From positions 186,001 through 250,000 of the forward strand of contig NW_021629815.1 of NCBI RefSeq assembly GCF_900700375.1: a DNA stretch of 64,000 nucleotides, in the 5' to 3' direction. Positions 21,761 to 31,787 of the stretch are shown here, piece by piece (the stretch's first letter is position 1; each line of letters opens with the position of its first letter). The position numbers and the translations under genes were made by a program. This DNA is from Denticeps clupeoides. Lineage: Eukaryota; Chordata; Actinopteri; Clupeiformes; Denticipitidae. The notes under the pieces were generated by a model that worked only from the letters and a program-made list of their open reading frames with translations, ran no database searches and was not told where the DNA came from.

Positions 21761-22464
21761 TACCCCTTAAACAGGCAAGTGATTGTCATTGTGATAAACT
21801 GCAGAAAAAACCTGGAGCACACAATGAAATGAGTTCTCTGGGTTTAACCCATCACCCTTAGTGAGTGTTGGGCAGCCATGAAAGGCTTCCGGTGAGCAGA
21901 CGGTACCTTGAAGTTGCACATTGGTGGTGAACCTAGACTGAATGTCTTCTTACAGCTGTGAATTGCATCAAATGGCTGCTGAACATGCTGGGAACACAAG
22001 CATGTCTAGCATACATTTCTTGCTTAAGCGTCCAACAACAAACTTCAGGGTAAGGCCACACTGAGTTTTGAACTCAGGTCATTAGATTCAGAGTGCTAAC
22101 CATCGCATCATGGAACCTCATGACGTTTTTACTTAATGAGGTGACTTACCATTTCACCAACAAGAAGACCAGCTCAGTAAGAAAATCCAAACCACAGCCA
22201 GGCCCGTTCACAAGTATGTGAACAGGCTTTGAACCGGAACAAGGAGATCCCATTGGCTTAAAGGGCAGAATCCCTAAGCACGTAGACGTCAAAAACAAAG
22301 ACGAGACAAAAGTGCAACTGTTAAGCTATTAATTCTTTTAGAAAGGCGTTCATTTAAACATATTAGTGGCTGATAGATGCAAAGTTAGTGAAACAGCATA
22401 AGTGAATGATTCCAAGAGGCATCAGTGGCTCATTTTTAGTTAATGAAAAAGTAGTTCCCTTTTC

Positions 22465-22546
22465 CGCTGCTAGCAGGGTTTGAACCTGCGCAGGGAGACC
22501 CCATTGGATTTCTAGTCCAACGCCTTAACCACTCGGCCATCGCAGC
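22465..22546 (-). tRNA. tRNA-Ser(AGA), copy 5 (anticodon shifted)
   Basis: The anticodon loop reads CTAGAAA, so the anticodon is AGA (one base from CGA) and would be read with inosine for UCU/UCC/UCA. The acceptor 3' strand carries TAGCAGC instead of TCGCAGC, giving a mismatch with the 5' strand, so this copy may be weak. Confidence 0.88.
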
Positions 22547-23263
22547 TTTTAAATAAAGAAAAAAAAAGCAACTCTGTGAGAAGGGGCTTGAATTTGCATC
22601 AGGAGACCGTCTTGAAGTCAATCATCTGATTGAGACATTTCTTGGCATTTTAATGACTGCCATTCAATTGGTGAAGAGGGCAGTTCCTACAAACACTGCA
22701 AGCAGTGATCAAGCATGTGCAAGAAGAGACCATTGATAATCAAATCCAACACCTTAACCACTCTGCCATTGCAACTAAATAGTGCTCGTGATTGTTTAAA
22801 AAAGAGAATAGCTTTCATATTAGTGAACTGGACATCCTGAATGTGAACTTTGAATTCCATACAATCTCACTATAGAAGAGTAAAATGCTTAGACAAATAT
22901 TATGAGCATTGTTAAAACCAGAAACTTGTTTTTTTCTCAATCAGTTTCAAACTATATGGTAGGATTAAAAATGTATAAGTGAGAACATCATTGGAATTCA
23001 TTTTTCAGATCACCTGAGATTTGATCTTGAATTAATGGCAACATAACATTCAAGCCACATATGAATGAGTGGATTACATATTTTGCTTAAGCTTGAAACA
23101 ATAAGCATGAACACAAGTTCTCACTGAGGCTTGAACTGTGATCAATGGATTTAGAGTGCTGATTGTTAAACGTTAAACCATGGAGCCCACAATAAACATC
23201 TTCTTACAGCTTTGAATTGCAAAACACATGCATTTAAATAAACTGCTTTTTGACATTAAGTTA

Positions 23264-23335
23264 AGATCCCACTGAGATTTGAACTCGGATCGCTGGATTC
23301 AAAGTCCAGCGTGCTAACCATTACACCATGGAACC
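23264..23335 (-). tRNA. tRNA-Gln(TTG), copy 5
   Basis: Two changes: AGATCCC for AGGTCCC on plus (a G-C acceptor pair becomes G-U) and ACTGAG for ACCGAG in the T stem. The LINE follows in this unit, 666 bp further on. Confidence 0.92.
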
Positions 23336-23981
23336 TACCACTTAAGCAGGCAAGTGATTGTCATTGTGATAAACTGCAGAAAAAACCTGGAGCACACAAT
23401 GAAATGAGTCCTCTGGGTTTAACCCATCACCCTTAGTGAGTGTTGGGCAGCCATGAAAGGCTTCCGGTGAGCAGACGGTACCTTGAAGTTGCACATTGGT
23501 GGTGAACCTAGACTGAATGTCTTCTTACAGCTGTGAATTGCATCAAATGGCTGCTGAACATGCTGGGAACACAAGCATGTCTAGCATACATTTCTTGCTT
23601 AAGCGTCCAACAACAAACTTCAGGGTAAGGCCACACTGAGTTTTGAACTCAGGTCATTAGATTCAGAGTGCTAACCATCGCAGCATGGAACCCCATGACG
23701 TTTTTACTTAATGAGGTGACTTACTATTTCACCAACAAGAAGACCAGCTCAGTAAGAAAATCCAAACCACAGCCAGGCTTTTTCCATGAATTCAAGAAGA
23801 ACAAGTATGTGAACGGGCTTTGAACCGGAACAAGGAGATCCCATTGGCTTAAAGGGCAGACGTAGACGTCAAAAACAAAGACGAGACAAAAGTGCAACTG
23901 TTAAGCTATTAATTCTTTTAGAAAGGCGTTCATTTAAAGATATTAGTGGCTGATACATGCAAAGTTAGTGAAACAACATAA

Positions 23982-26933
23982 GTGAATGATTCCAAGAGGC
24001 GTAATTTTAACAGTTTTATCAGCAATCTTGAACTCATCCCTGAGATCGGCAGAACACCCGAGGCGGCGCACCCTACCCGACCGGGCGGAAGTGCTCGAAG
24101 ACGCCGTCGAGACCGTAAACAAAGGCGGGGGAAGCGCGGAGGGCTAAGAGCTAAGCTAAAGCTAACACCACACCGGCTCTCTTTGCCCAGCATTCTTCTC
24201 GCCAATGTACGGTCACTGGTGAACAAAATGGATGAGATTCGACTCCGAATCAACCACAGCAAGAAACTCTGGAACTGCAATGTCATGATTTTCACTGAAA
24301 CATGGCTAAACAATGGAATACCGGACAATGCTATTGCTCTAGCTGAGCACCACATTCTCCGGGCAGACAGAACGGCGGATGACTCCGGTAAGACCAGAGG
24401 TGGGGGATTGTGCATCTATGTTAACAAAGCCTGGTGCACGAACTCTACTATCATTGGGAGACACTGCTCAGCTAACCTAGAGTTTCTCATGGTTAAGTGC
24501 AGACCGTTCTATCTGCCGCGGGAGTTCACATCCACCATTATAACTGCCACTTACATTCCTCCTGATGCTGATGCCAAGCTTGCTATGAACGAACTTCATG
24601 CGGCCATCAGTAAACAACAGACTGATCACCCAGAGGCTGCATACATTGTGGCGGGCGATTTTAATCATTCCAATTTGAAGACGGTATTTCCTAAATTTCA
24701 TAAAAACATTCTCTGTCACACCAGAGGAAACAAAACTCTGGATCAAGTTTATACAAACATGGCTGAAGCCTATGCTGTGACCCCCCTCCCCCACTTCGGA
24801 CAATCAGATCACCTTTCTTTGTTTCTCACCCCCAAGTACTCCCCCCTCATCAACCGTGTGAAGCCATCAGTGAGGACCATCAAAGTGTGGCCAGCGGGGG
24901 CTGACATCACACTCCAGGACAGGTTCCAACACACAGACTGGAGTATGTTTGCTTCACAGGCCACCTGTGGCTCTCACACGGACATCGACATCTACACCTC
25001 CTCTGTTCTGAACTACATTAACACCACCATAGACACGGTTACTACTCAGAAACAGATCACCACATACCCTAATCAGAAGCCTTGGATGAACAAGGAGGTG
25101 CGTCTCCTGCTGAAGGCACGCAACAATGCCTTCAGATCGGGTGATGCACAGGCCTACGGCATTTCCAGGGCGAACCTGAAGAGGGGCATAAAAAAGGCCA
25201 AGCACTGCTACAAACTAAAGCTAGAGGAATACTTCTCCAATGCTGATCCTCGACGCTTGTGGCAGGGCATTCAGGCCATTACAGACTATAAACCCAGCAA
25301 CTCAGCCCCCACAACCACAGATGTCCTCTTTCTGAATGAGCTCAACGACTTTTATGCTCGCTTTGAAAGAGACAACAAGCAACCTGCTGTCAAGATCCCC
25401 TCATCTACCGACCACTCGCCCATCATACTCACCTCCTCAGATGTTTGCACTGCACTGAGTCGGATAAACGCGCGCAGGGCTGCTGGACCAGACGGCATCC
25501 CGGGGCGCGTACTTAGAGCATGTGCAGAGCAGCTCGCTGGCGTATTCACGGACATTTTTAACATGTCTCTCGCCCAAGCAGCTGTTCCAACATGCCTCAA
25601 ATCCACCTCCATTGTACCAGTGCCGAAACATTCTAGTCCAACATGCCTGAATGACTACCGCCCTGTAGCACTCACACCCATAATCATGAAGTGCTTCGAG
25701 CGGTTAGTCCTGGCACATCTGAGGGACTTCCTCCCACCAACTCTAGACCCACACCAGTTTGCGTACCGTAGCAATAGGAGCACAGAGGATGCAGTCTCCA
25801 TAGCGCTGCACTCTGTACTCACACACCTGGACAAGCAAAACACATATGCACGGATGCTGTTTGTTGATTTCAGCTCAGCATTTAACACTGTCATCCCCTC
25901 TAAGCTAATCTCTAAACTTAGAGCCCTGGACATCAACACCTCACTTTGCAACTGGATTATGGACTTTCTGACCAGCAGACCACAGCATGTAAGGTCAGGC
26001 CACATCCGCTCCACTACTGTCACGCTCAACACTGGTGTACCACAGGGCTGTGTGCTGAGCCCCTTCCTCTACTCCCTCTTCACCCATGACTGCCGACCTA
26101 TGTATGGATCAAACTCCGTTATTAAGTTTGCAGATGACACCACGGTGATAGGTCTCATCGACAACAACGATGAGACTGCCTACAGGGAGGAGGTCCAGCA
26201 TCTGGCCACTTGGTGCACAGAAAATAACCTTCTTTTAAACACCACCAAGACCAAGGAGCTCATTGTGGACTTCAGGAGGGAGAGAAGAGGCTCGCATGAT
26301 CCCATCCACATCAATGGGATGACTGTGCAGCCTGTTACATCCTTCAAGTTCCTGGGGACCCACATCTCAGAGGACCTGTCCTGGAGCATTAACACCTCCA
26401 GCCTGGTCAAGAAGGCTCACCAGCGCCTCTTCTTCTTGAGAACATTAAAAAAGAACCAGCTACCCACTACCATCCTGTTGAACTTTTACCGCTCTACAAT
26501 AGAGAGCATCCTTACCAGCTGTCTCACAGTGTGGTATGGAAGCTGCACTGTTGCTGAGCGTAAGGCGATGCAGCGGGTGGTGAAAACTGCCCAGCGCATC
26601 ACAGGGACTCCACTTCCATCCATTGAGGAAATCCAGAGGAAGCACTGTCTGCGTCGAGCTCACAGTATTCTTAAGGACTCCTCACACCCGGCCCACGAAC
26701 TGTTCTCTCTCCTGCCTTCAGGCAGACGGTTCAGGCTACCACGGACAAGAACCAGCAGACTTAGGAACAGCTTTTTTCCCAGAGCTGTTTCCTTGCTGAA
26801 CTCCTCTGCCCCCCCCCATTCACTCTTGATAATCACTGCACTGCACATATCACTTTGTACTGCACATATCACTTTGTACTGCACATATCACCTTATGTAT
26901 AGCACATATCACTTTATGTATATATATATATAA
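23982..26933 (+). CDS. L2-type LINE copy 1 polyprotein (endonuclease + reverse transcriptase), 5'-truncated
   Basis: Open for 983 codons from a TAA in the array DNA. The first six codons are array sequence starting with GTG, so there is no believable start codon before ATG at 24228 (codon 83); the element's own N-terminus is lost. Endonuclease: N75, E106, GDFN with D226 and N228, D254, SDH 275-277. Reverse transcriptase: AAGPDGIP and YRPVALTP regions, motif A FVDFSSAF at 627-634, motif B TGVPQGCVLSP from 684, catalytic FADD at 716-719, then FKFLG. An extra C in the C-run near 26810-26818 (nine against eight in the others) shifts the last codons, so it ends 35 codons later than copies 3 and 4. 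Confidence 0.88.
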   Translation: MNDSKRRNFNSFISNLELIPEIGRTPEAAHPTRPGGSARRRRRDRKQRRGKRGGLRAKLKLTPHRLSLPSILLANVRSLVNKMDEIRLRINHSKKLWNCNVMIFTETWLNNGIPDNAIALAEHHILRADRTADDSGKTRGGGLCIYVNKAWCTNSTIIGRHCSANLEFLMVKCRPFYLPREFTSTIITATYIPPDADAKLAMNELHAAISKQQTDHPEAAYIVAGDFNHSNLKTVFPKFHKNILCHTRGNKTLDQVYTNMAEAYAVTPLPHFGQSDHLSLFLTPKYSPLINRVKPSVRTIKVWPAGADITLQDRFQHTDWSMFASQATCGSHTDIDIYTSSVLNYINTTIDTVTTQKQITTYPNQKPWMNKEVRLLLKARNNAFRSGDAQAYGISRANLKRGIKKAKHCYKLKLEEYFSNADPRRLWQGIQAITDYKPSNSAPTTTDVLFLNELNDFYARFERDNKQPAVKIPSSTDHSPIILTSSDVCTALSRINARRAAGPDGIPGRVLRACAEQLAGVFTDIFNMSLAQAAVPTCLKSTSIVPVPKHSSPTCLNDYRPVALTPIIMKCFERLVLAHLRDFLPPTLDPHQFAYRSNRSTEDAVSIALHSVLTHLDKQNTYARMLFVDFSSAFNTVIPSKLISKLRALDINTSLCNWIMDFLTSRPQHVRSGHIRSTTVTLNTGVPQGCVLSPFLYSLFTHDCRPMYGSNSVIKFADDTTVIGLIDNNDETAYREEVQHLATWCTENNLLLNTTKTKELIVDFRRERRGSHDPIHINGMTVQPVTSFKFLGTHISEDLSWSINTSSLVKKAHQRLFFLRTLKKNQLPTTILLNFYRSTIESILTSCLTVWYGSCTVAERKAMQRVVKTAQRITGTPLPSIEEIQRKHCLRRAHSILKDSSHPAHELFSLLPSGRRFRLPRTRTSRLRNSFFPRAVSLLNSSAPPHSLLIITALHISLCTAHITLYCTYHLMYSTYHFMYIYI

Positions 26934-27064
26934 CTTAACTTATTTGAACTGTATCCTGCACTTGCTGCTTATTGCACTTCTGGTTAGACCTAAACTACAT
27001 TTCGTTGCCCTGTACTTGTACATGTGTAATGACAATAAAGTTGAATCTAATCTAATCTAATCTA
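24001..27064 (+). mobile_element. L2-type LINE, copy 1
   Basis: 3064 bp placed between AAGAGGC and ATCAGTGGC, a site that is continuous in empty units; no target-site duplication is visible. It ends in CAATAAAG and a short (ATCTA)n tail, typical of fish L2/CR1-group elements; an (AT)n stretch lies near 26918-26930. Plus strand, opposite to the tRNAs, 45 bp from the tRNA-Ser 3' end at 27109. Confidence 0.92.
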
Positions 27065-27108
27065 ATCAGTGGCTCATTTTTAGTTAATGAAAAAGTAGTT
27101 CCCTTTTC

Positions 27109-27190
27109 CGCTGCGAGCAGGGTTTGAACCTGCGCAGGGAGACCCCATTGGATTTCGAGTCCAACGCCTTAACCACTCGGCCATCGCAGC
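27109..27190 (-). tRNA. tRNA-Ser(CGA), copy 6
   Basis: Matches the reference tRNA-Ser at 28688. LINE copy 1 lies 44 bp beyond its 3' end, past the T-run terminator. Confidence 0.95.
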
Positions 27191-27906
27191 TTTTAAATAA
27201 AGAAAAAAAAGCAGCTCTGTGAGAAGGGGCTTGAATTTGCATCAGGAGACCGTCTTGAAGTCAATCATCTGATTGAGACATTTCTTGGCATTTTAATGAC
27301 TGCCATTCAATTGGTGAAGAGGGCAGTTCCTACAAACACTGCAAGCAGTGATCAAGCATGTGCAAGAAGAGACCATTGATAATCAAATCCAACACCTTAA
27401 CCACTCTGCCATTGCAACTAAATAGTGCTCGTGATTGTTTAAAAAAGAGAATAGCTTTCATATTAGTGAACTGGACATCCTGAATGTGAACTTTGAATTC
27501 CATACAATCTCACTATAGAAGAGTAAAATGCTTAGACAAATATTATGAGCATTGTTAAAACCAGAAACTTGTTTTTTTCTCAATCAGTTTCAAACTATAT
27601 GGTAGGATTAAAAATGTATAAGTGAGAACATCATTGGAATTCATTTTTCAGATCACCTGAGATTTGATCTTGAAGTAATGGCAACATAACATTCAAGCCA
27701 CATATGAATGAGTGGATTACATATTTTGCTTAAGCTTGAAACAATAAGCATGAACACAAGTTCTCACTGAGGCTTGAACTGTGATCAATGGATTTAGAGT
27801 GCTGATTGTTAAACTTTAAACCATGGAGCCCACAATAAACATCTTCTTACAGCTTTGAATTGCAAAACACATGCATTTAAATAAACTGCTTTTTGACATT
27901 AAGTTA

Positions 27907-27978
27907 AGGTCCCACCGAGATTTGAACTCGGATCGCTGGATTCAAAGTCCAGCGTGCTAACCATTACACCATGGAACC
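27907..27978 (-). tRNA. tRNA-Gln(TTG), copy 6
   Basis: Identical to the reference tRNA-Gln. Confidence 0.95.
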
Positions 27979-28668
27979 TACCACTTAAGCAGGCAAGTGA
28001 TTGTCATTGTGATAAACTGCAGAAAAAACCTGGAGCACACAATGAAATGAGTCCTCTGGGTTTAACCCATCACCCTTAGTGAGTGTTGGGCAGCCATGAA
28101 AGGCTTCCGGTGAGCAGACGGTACCTTGAAGTTGCACATTGGTGGTGAACCTAGACTGAATGTCTTCTTACAGCTGTGAATTGCATCAAATGGCTGCTGA
28201 ACATGCTGGGAACACAAGCATGTCTAGCATACATTTCTTGCTTAAGCGTCCAACAACAAACTTCAGGGTAAGGCCACACTGAGTTTTGAACTCAGGTCAT
28301 TAGATTCAGAGTGCTAACCATCGCAGCATGGAACCCCATGACGTTTTTACTTAATGAGGTGACTTACTATTTCACCAACAAGAAGACCAGCTCAGTAAGA
28401 AAATCCAAACCACAGCCAGGCTTTTTCCATGAATTCAAGAAGAACAAGTATGTGAACGGGCTTTGAACCGGAACAAGGAGATCCCATTGGCTTAAAGGGC
28501 AGACGTAGACGTCAAAAACAAAGACGAGACAAAAGTGCAACTGTTAAGCTATTAATTCTTTTAGAAAGGCGTTCATTTAAAGATATTAGTGGCTGATACA
28601 TGCAAAGTTAGTGAAACAACATAAGTGAATGATTCCAAGAGGCATCAGTGGCTCATTTTTAGTTAATG

Positions 28669-28673
28669 AAAAA
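28669..28673 (-). terminator. Pol III terminator of tRNA-Ser
   Basis: Minus strand TTTTT about 15 nt past the tRNA-Ser discriminator base; the same run is found after most Ser copies. Four or more T is the usual Pol III stop. Confidence 0.6.
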
Positions 28674-28687
28674 GTAGTTCCCTTTTC

Positions 28688-28769
28688 CGCTGCGAGCAGG
28701 GTTTGAACCTGCGCAGGGAGACCCCATTGGATTTCGAGTCCAACGCCTTAACCACTCGGCCATCGCAGC
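28688..28769 (-). tRNA. tRNA-Ser(CGA), copy 7 (reference copy)
   Basis: 82 nt with discriminator G. Acceptor GCTGCGA pairs fully with TCGCAGC; D arm GGCCGAGTGGTTAAGGC (A box); anticodon stem TTGGA/TCCAA around loop CTCGAAA, anticodon CGA, decoding UCG; long class II variable arm GGGGTCTCCC; T arm GCAGG TTCAAAC CCTGC (B box). It delivers serine to the ribosome and is transcribed by Pol III from the internal boxes. The close match to vertebrate tRNA-Ser(CGA) and near identity of the ~20 copies argue for function. Confidence 0.96.
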
Positions 28770-28795
28770 TTTTAAATAAAGAAAAAAAAGCAGCT

Positions 28796-28845
28796 CTGTG
28801 AGAAGGGGCTTAAATTTGCATCAGGAGACCGTCTTGAAGTCAATC
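28796..28845 (-). pseudogene. Eroded tRNA-Ser 3' half (present in every unit)
   Basis: Minus strand reads GACGGTCTCCTGATGC then AATTCAAGCCCC, which follows the variable arm and T arm of tRNA-Ser. The 5' half is unrecognisable. Given here for one unit; the same relic follows each good tRNA-Ser about 27 bp away. Some units have GGCTTGAATTTG and others GGCTTAAATTTG. Confidence 0.65.
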
Positions 28846-28917
28846 ATCTGATTGAGACATTTCTTGGCATTTTAATGACTGCCATTCAATTGGTGAAGAG
28901 GGCAGTTCCTACAAACA

Positions 28918-28997
28918 CTGCAAGCAGTGATCAAGCATGTGCAAGAAGAGACCATTGATAATCAAATCCAACACCTTAACCATTCTGCCATTGCAAC
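28918..28997 (-). pseudogene. Eroded tRNA-Ser (TGA-like)
   Basis: Minus strand starts GTTGCAATGGCAGAGTGG and keeps GGTTAAGGTG and TTGGA, clearly serine-type. The anticodon loop reads TTTGATT (TGA in anticodon position, T at 37), and the 3' stem strand is mismatched. The T arm is ruined. Present in all units; near 57510 and 62425 a 25-bp piece is missing. Confidence 0.7.
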
Positions 28998-29227
28998 TAA
29001 ATAGTGCTCGTGATTGTTTAAAAAAGAGAATAGCTTTCATATTAGTGAACTGGACATCCTGAATGTGAACTTTGAATTCCATACAATCTCACTATAGAAG
29101 AGTAAAATGCTTAGACAAATATTATGAGCATTGTTAAAACCAGAAACTTGTTTTTTTCTCAATCAGTTTCAAACTATATGGTAGGATTAAAAATGTATAA
29201 GTGAGAACATCATTGGAATTCATTTTT

Positions 29228-29280
29228 CAGATCACCTGAGATTTGATCTTGAATTAATGGCAACATAACATTCAAGCCAC
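29228..29280 (-). pseudogene. Possible tRNA-Gln fragment
   Basis: Minus strand ATCAAATCTCAGGTGATCT resembles the T arm and acceptor end of tRNA-Gln (TTCAAATCTCGGTGGGACCT). The 5' part is too eroded to align with confidence. In every unit. Confidence 0.35.
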
Positions 29281-29337
29281 ATATGAATAAGTGGATTACA
29301 TATTTTGCTTAAGCTTGAAACAATAAGCATGAACACA

Positions 29338-29410
29338 AGTTCTCACTGAGGCTTGAACTGTGATCAATGGATTTAGAGTGCTGATTGTTAAACGTTAAAC
29401 CATGGAGCCC
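29338..29410 (-). pseudogene. Eroded tRNA-Gln (upstream relic)
   Basis: Minus strand GGCTCCATGGTTTAACG... AGCACTCTAAATCC ... GTTCAAGCCTCAGTGAGAACT. It has a 7-nt expansion in the D arm and lacks 7 nt of the anticodon arm (ACTCTAAATCC for ACTCTGGACTCTGAATCC in tRNA-Gln). In every unit; LINE-bearing units read ACTTTAAACC in place of ACGTTAAACC on plus. Confidence 0.75.
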
Positions 29411-29485
29411 ACAATAAACATCTTCTTACAGCTTTGAATTGCAAAACACATGCATTTAAATAAACTGCTTTTTGACATTAAGTTA

Positions 29486-29557
29486 AGGTCCCACCGAGAT
29501 TTGAACTCGGATCGCTGGATTCAAAGTCCAGCGTGCTAACCATTACACCATGGAACC
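29486..29557 (-). tRNA. tRNA-Gln(TTG), copy 7 (reference copy)
   Basis: 72 nt. Acceptor GGTTCCA pairs with TGGGACC (one G-U); D arm TGGTGTAATGGTTAGCA; anticodon stem CTGGA/TCCAG around CTTTGAA, anticodon TTG, decoding CAA; T arm CCGAG TTCAAAT CTCGG. Differs from usual vertebrate tRNA-Gln by very few bases. The first T4 run downstream is ~40 nt away (29443-29446), a rather distant terminator. Confidence 0.96.
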
Positions 29558-29623
29558 TACCACTTAAGAAGGCAAGTGATTGTCATTGTGATAAACTGCA
29601 GAAAAAACCTGGAGCACACAATG

Positions 29624-29681
29624 AAATGAGTCCTCTGGGTTTAACCCATCACCCTTAGTGAGTGTTGGGCAGCCATGAAAG
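29624..29681 (-). pseudogene. Possible tRNA-Gln relic (weak)
   Basis: Minus strand CTTTCATGGCTGCCCAACACTC, then a GGGTTAAACCC hairpin and AGAGGACTC, can be laid along tRNA-Gln. Similarity is low; only its place between two clearer Gln relics supports it. Confidence 0.3.
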
Positions 29682-29849
29682 GCTTCCGGTGAGCAGACGG
29701 TACCTTGAAGTTGCACATTGGTGGTGAACCTAGACTGAATGTCTTCTTACAGCTGTGAATTGCATCAAATGGCTGCTGAACATGCTGGGAACACAAGCAT
29801 GTCTAGCATACATTTCTTGCTTAAGCGTCCAACAACAAACTTCAGGGTA

Positions 29850-29914
29850 AGGCCACACTGAGTTTTGAACTCAGGTCATTAGATTCAGAGTGCTAACCAT
29901 CGCAGCATGGAACC
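29850..29914 (-). pseudogene. Eroded tRNA-Gln (downstream relic, 65 nt)
   Basis: Minus strand GGTTCCATGCTGCGATGG, AGCACTCTGAATC and GAGTTCAAAACTC, ending GTGTGGCCT. It is exactly 7 nt shorter than tRNA-Gln because ACTCTGGACTCTGA has collapsed to ACTCTGA, which removes the 5' strand of the anticodon stem. In every unit. Confidence 0.8.
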
Positions 29915-30025
29915 CCATGACGTTTTTACTTAATGAGGTGACTTACTATTTCACCAACAAGAAGACCAGCTCAGTAAGAAAATCCAAACCACAGCCAGGC
30001 TTTTCCATGAATTCAAGAAGAACAA

Positions 30026-30078
30026 GTATGTGAACAGGGCTTTGAACCGGAACAAGGAGATCCCATTGGCTTAAAGGG
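30026..30078 (-). pseudogene. Eroded tRNA-Ser 3' half (second)
   Basis: Minus strand CCAATGGGATCTCC then CCGGTTCAAAGCCC follows the tRNA-Ser variable and T arms. The 5' half is gone. Present in all units; three units (near 22205, 58760 and 61925) have a different upstream flank beginning CCCGTTCACA. Confidence 0.65.
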
Positions 30079-30267
30079 CAGACGTAGACGTCAAAAACAA
30101 AGACGAGACAAAAGTGCAACTGTTAAGCTATTAATTCTTTTAGAAAGGCGTTCATTTAAAGCATATTAGTGGCTGATACATGCAAAGTTAGTGAAACAAC
30201 ATAAGTGAATGATTCCAAGAGGCATCAGTGGCTCATTTTTAGTTAATGAAAAAGTAGTTCCCTTTTC

Positions 30268-30349
30268 CGCTGCGAGCAGGGTTTGAACCTGCGCAGGGAG
30301 ACCCCATTGGATTTCGAGTCCAACGCCTTAACCACTCGGCCATCGCAGC
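30268..30349 (-). tRNA. tRNA-Ser(CGA), copy 8
   Basis: Matches the reference tRNA-Ser. Confidence 0.95.
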
Positions 30350-31069
30350 TTTTAAATAAAGAAAAAAAAAGCAAGCTCTGTGAGAAGGGGCTTGAATTTG
30401 CATCAGGAGACCGTCTTGAAGTCAATCATCTGATTGAGACATTTCTTGGCATTTTAATGACTGCCATTCAATTGGTGAAGAGGGCAGTTCCTACAAACAC
30501 TGCAAGCAGTGATCAAGCATGTGCAAGAAGAGACCATTGATAATCAAATCCAACACCTTAACCACTTCTGCCATTGCAACTAAATAGTGCTCGTGATTGT
30601 TTAAAAAAGAGAATAGCTTTCATATTAGTGAACTGGACATCCTGAATGTGAACTTTGAATTCCATACAATCTCACTATAGAAGAGTAAAATGCTTAGACA
30701 AATATTATGAGCATTGTTAAAACCAGAAACTTGTTTTTTTCTCAATCAGTTTCAAACTATATGGTAGGATTAAAAATGTATAAGTGAGAACATCATTGGA
30801 ATTCATTTTTCAGATCACCTGAGATTTGATCTTGAATTAATGGCAACATAACATTCAAGCCACATATGAATGAAGTGGATTACATATTTTGCTTAAGCTT
30901 GAAACAATAAGCATGAACACAAGTTCTCACTGAGGCTTGAACTGTGATCAATGGATTTAGAGTGCTGATTGTTAAACGTTAAACCATGGAGCCCACAATA
31001 AACATCTTCTTACAGCTTTGAATTGCAAAACACATGCATTTAAATAAACTGCTTTTTGACATTAAGTTA

Positions 31070-31141
31070 AGGTCCCACCGAGATTTGAACTCGGATCGCT
31101 GGATTCAAAGTCCAGCGTGCTAACCATTACACCATGGAACC
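31070..31141 (-). tRNA. tRNA-Gln(TTG), copy 8
   Basis: Identical to the reference tRNA-Gln. Confidence 0.95.
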
Positions 31142-31787
31142 TACCCCTTAAGCAGGCAAGTGATTGTCATTGTGATAAACTGCAGAAAAAACCTGGAGCA
31201 CACAATGAAATGAGTCCTCTGGGTTTAACCCATCACCCTTAGTGAGTGTTGGGCAGCCATGAAAGGCTTCCGGTGAGCAGACGGTACCTTGAAGTTGCAC
31301 ATTGGTGGTGAACCTAGACTGAATGTCTTCTTACAGCTGTGAATTGCATCAAATGGCTGCTGAACATGCTGGGAACACAAGCATGTCTAGCATACATTTC
31401 TTGCTTAAGCGTCCAACAACAAACTTCAGGGTAAGGCCACACTGAGTTTTGAACTCAGGTCATTAGATTCAGAGTGCTAACCATCGCAGCATGGAACCCC
31501 ATGACGTTTTTACTTAATGAGGTGACTTACTATTTCACCAACAAGAAGACCAGCTCAGTAAGAAAATCCAAACCACAGCCAGGCTTTTTCCATGAATTCA
31601 AGAAGAACAAGTATGTGAACGGGCTTTGAACCGGAACAAGGAGATCCCATTGGCTTAAAGGGCAGACGTAGACGTCAAAAACAAAGACGAGACAAAAGTG
31701 CAACTGTTAAGCTATTAATTCTTTTAGAAAGGCGTTCATTTAAAGATATTAGTGGCTGATACATGCAAAGTTAGTGAAACAACATAA

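Noticed and set aside
22505-22520. TCTAGTCC on plus in Ser copies 5 and 20 looked like an amber (CTA) suppressor anticodon.
   Set aside because: Placing the loop between the TTGGA and TCCAA stems gives C32 T33 A34 G35 A36 A37 A38, so the anticodon is AGA (serine), not CTA.
23982-24000. The array DNA seemed to supply a start codon for the LINE protein.
   Set aside because: The codon is GTG directly after TAA; no ATG precedes codon 83, so this is not a normal eukaryotic start.
28814-28821. ATTTGCAT octamer, a possible snRNA-type distal element.
   Set aside because: It lies inside a tRNA-Ser relic, where it comes from the decayed T arm and variable arm, and no snRNA gene is near.
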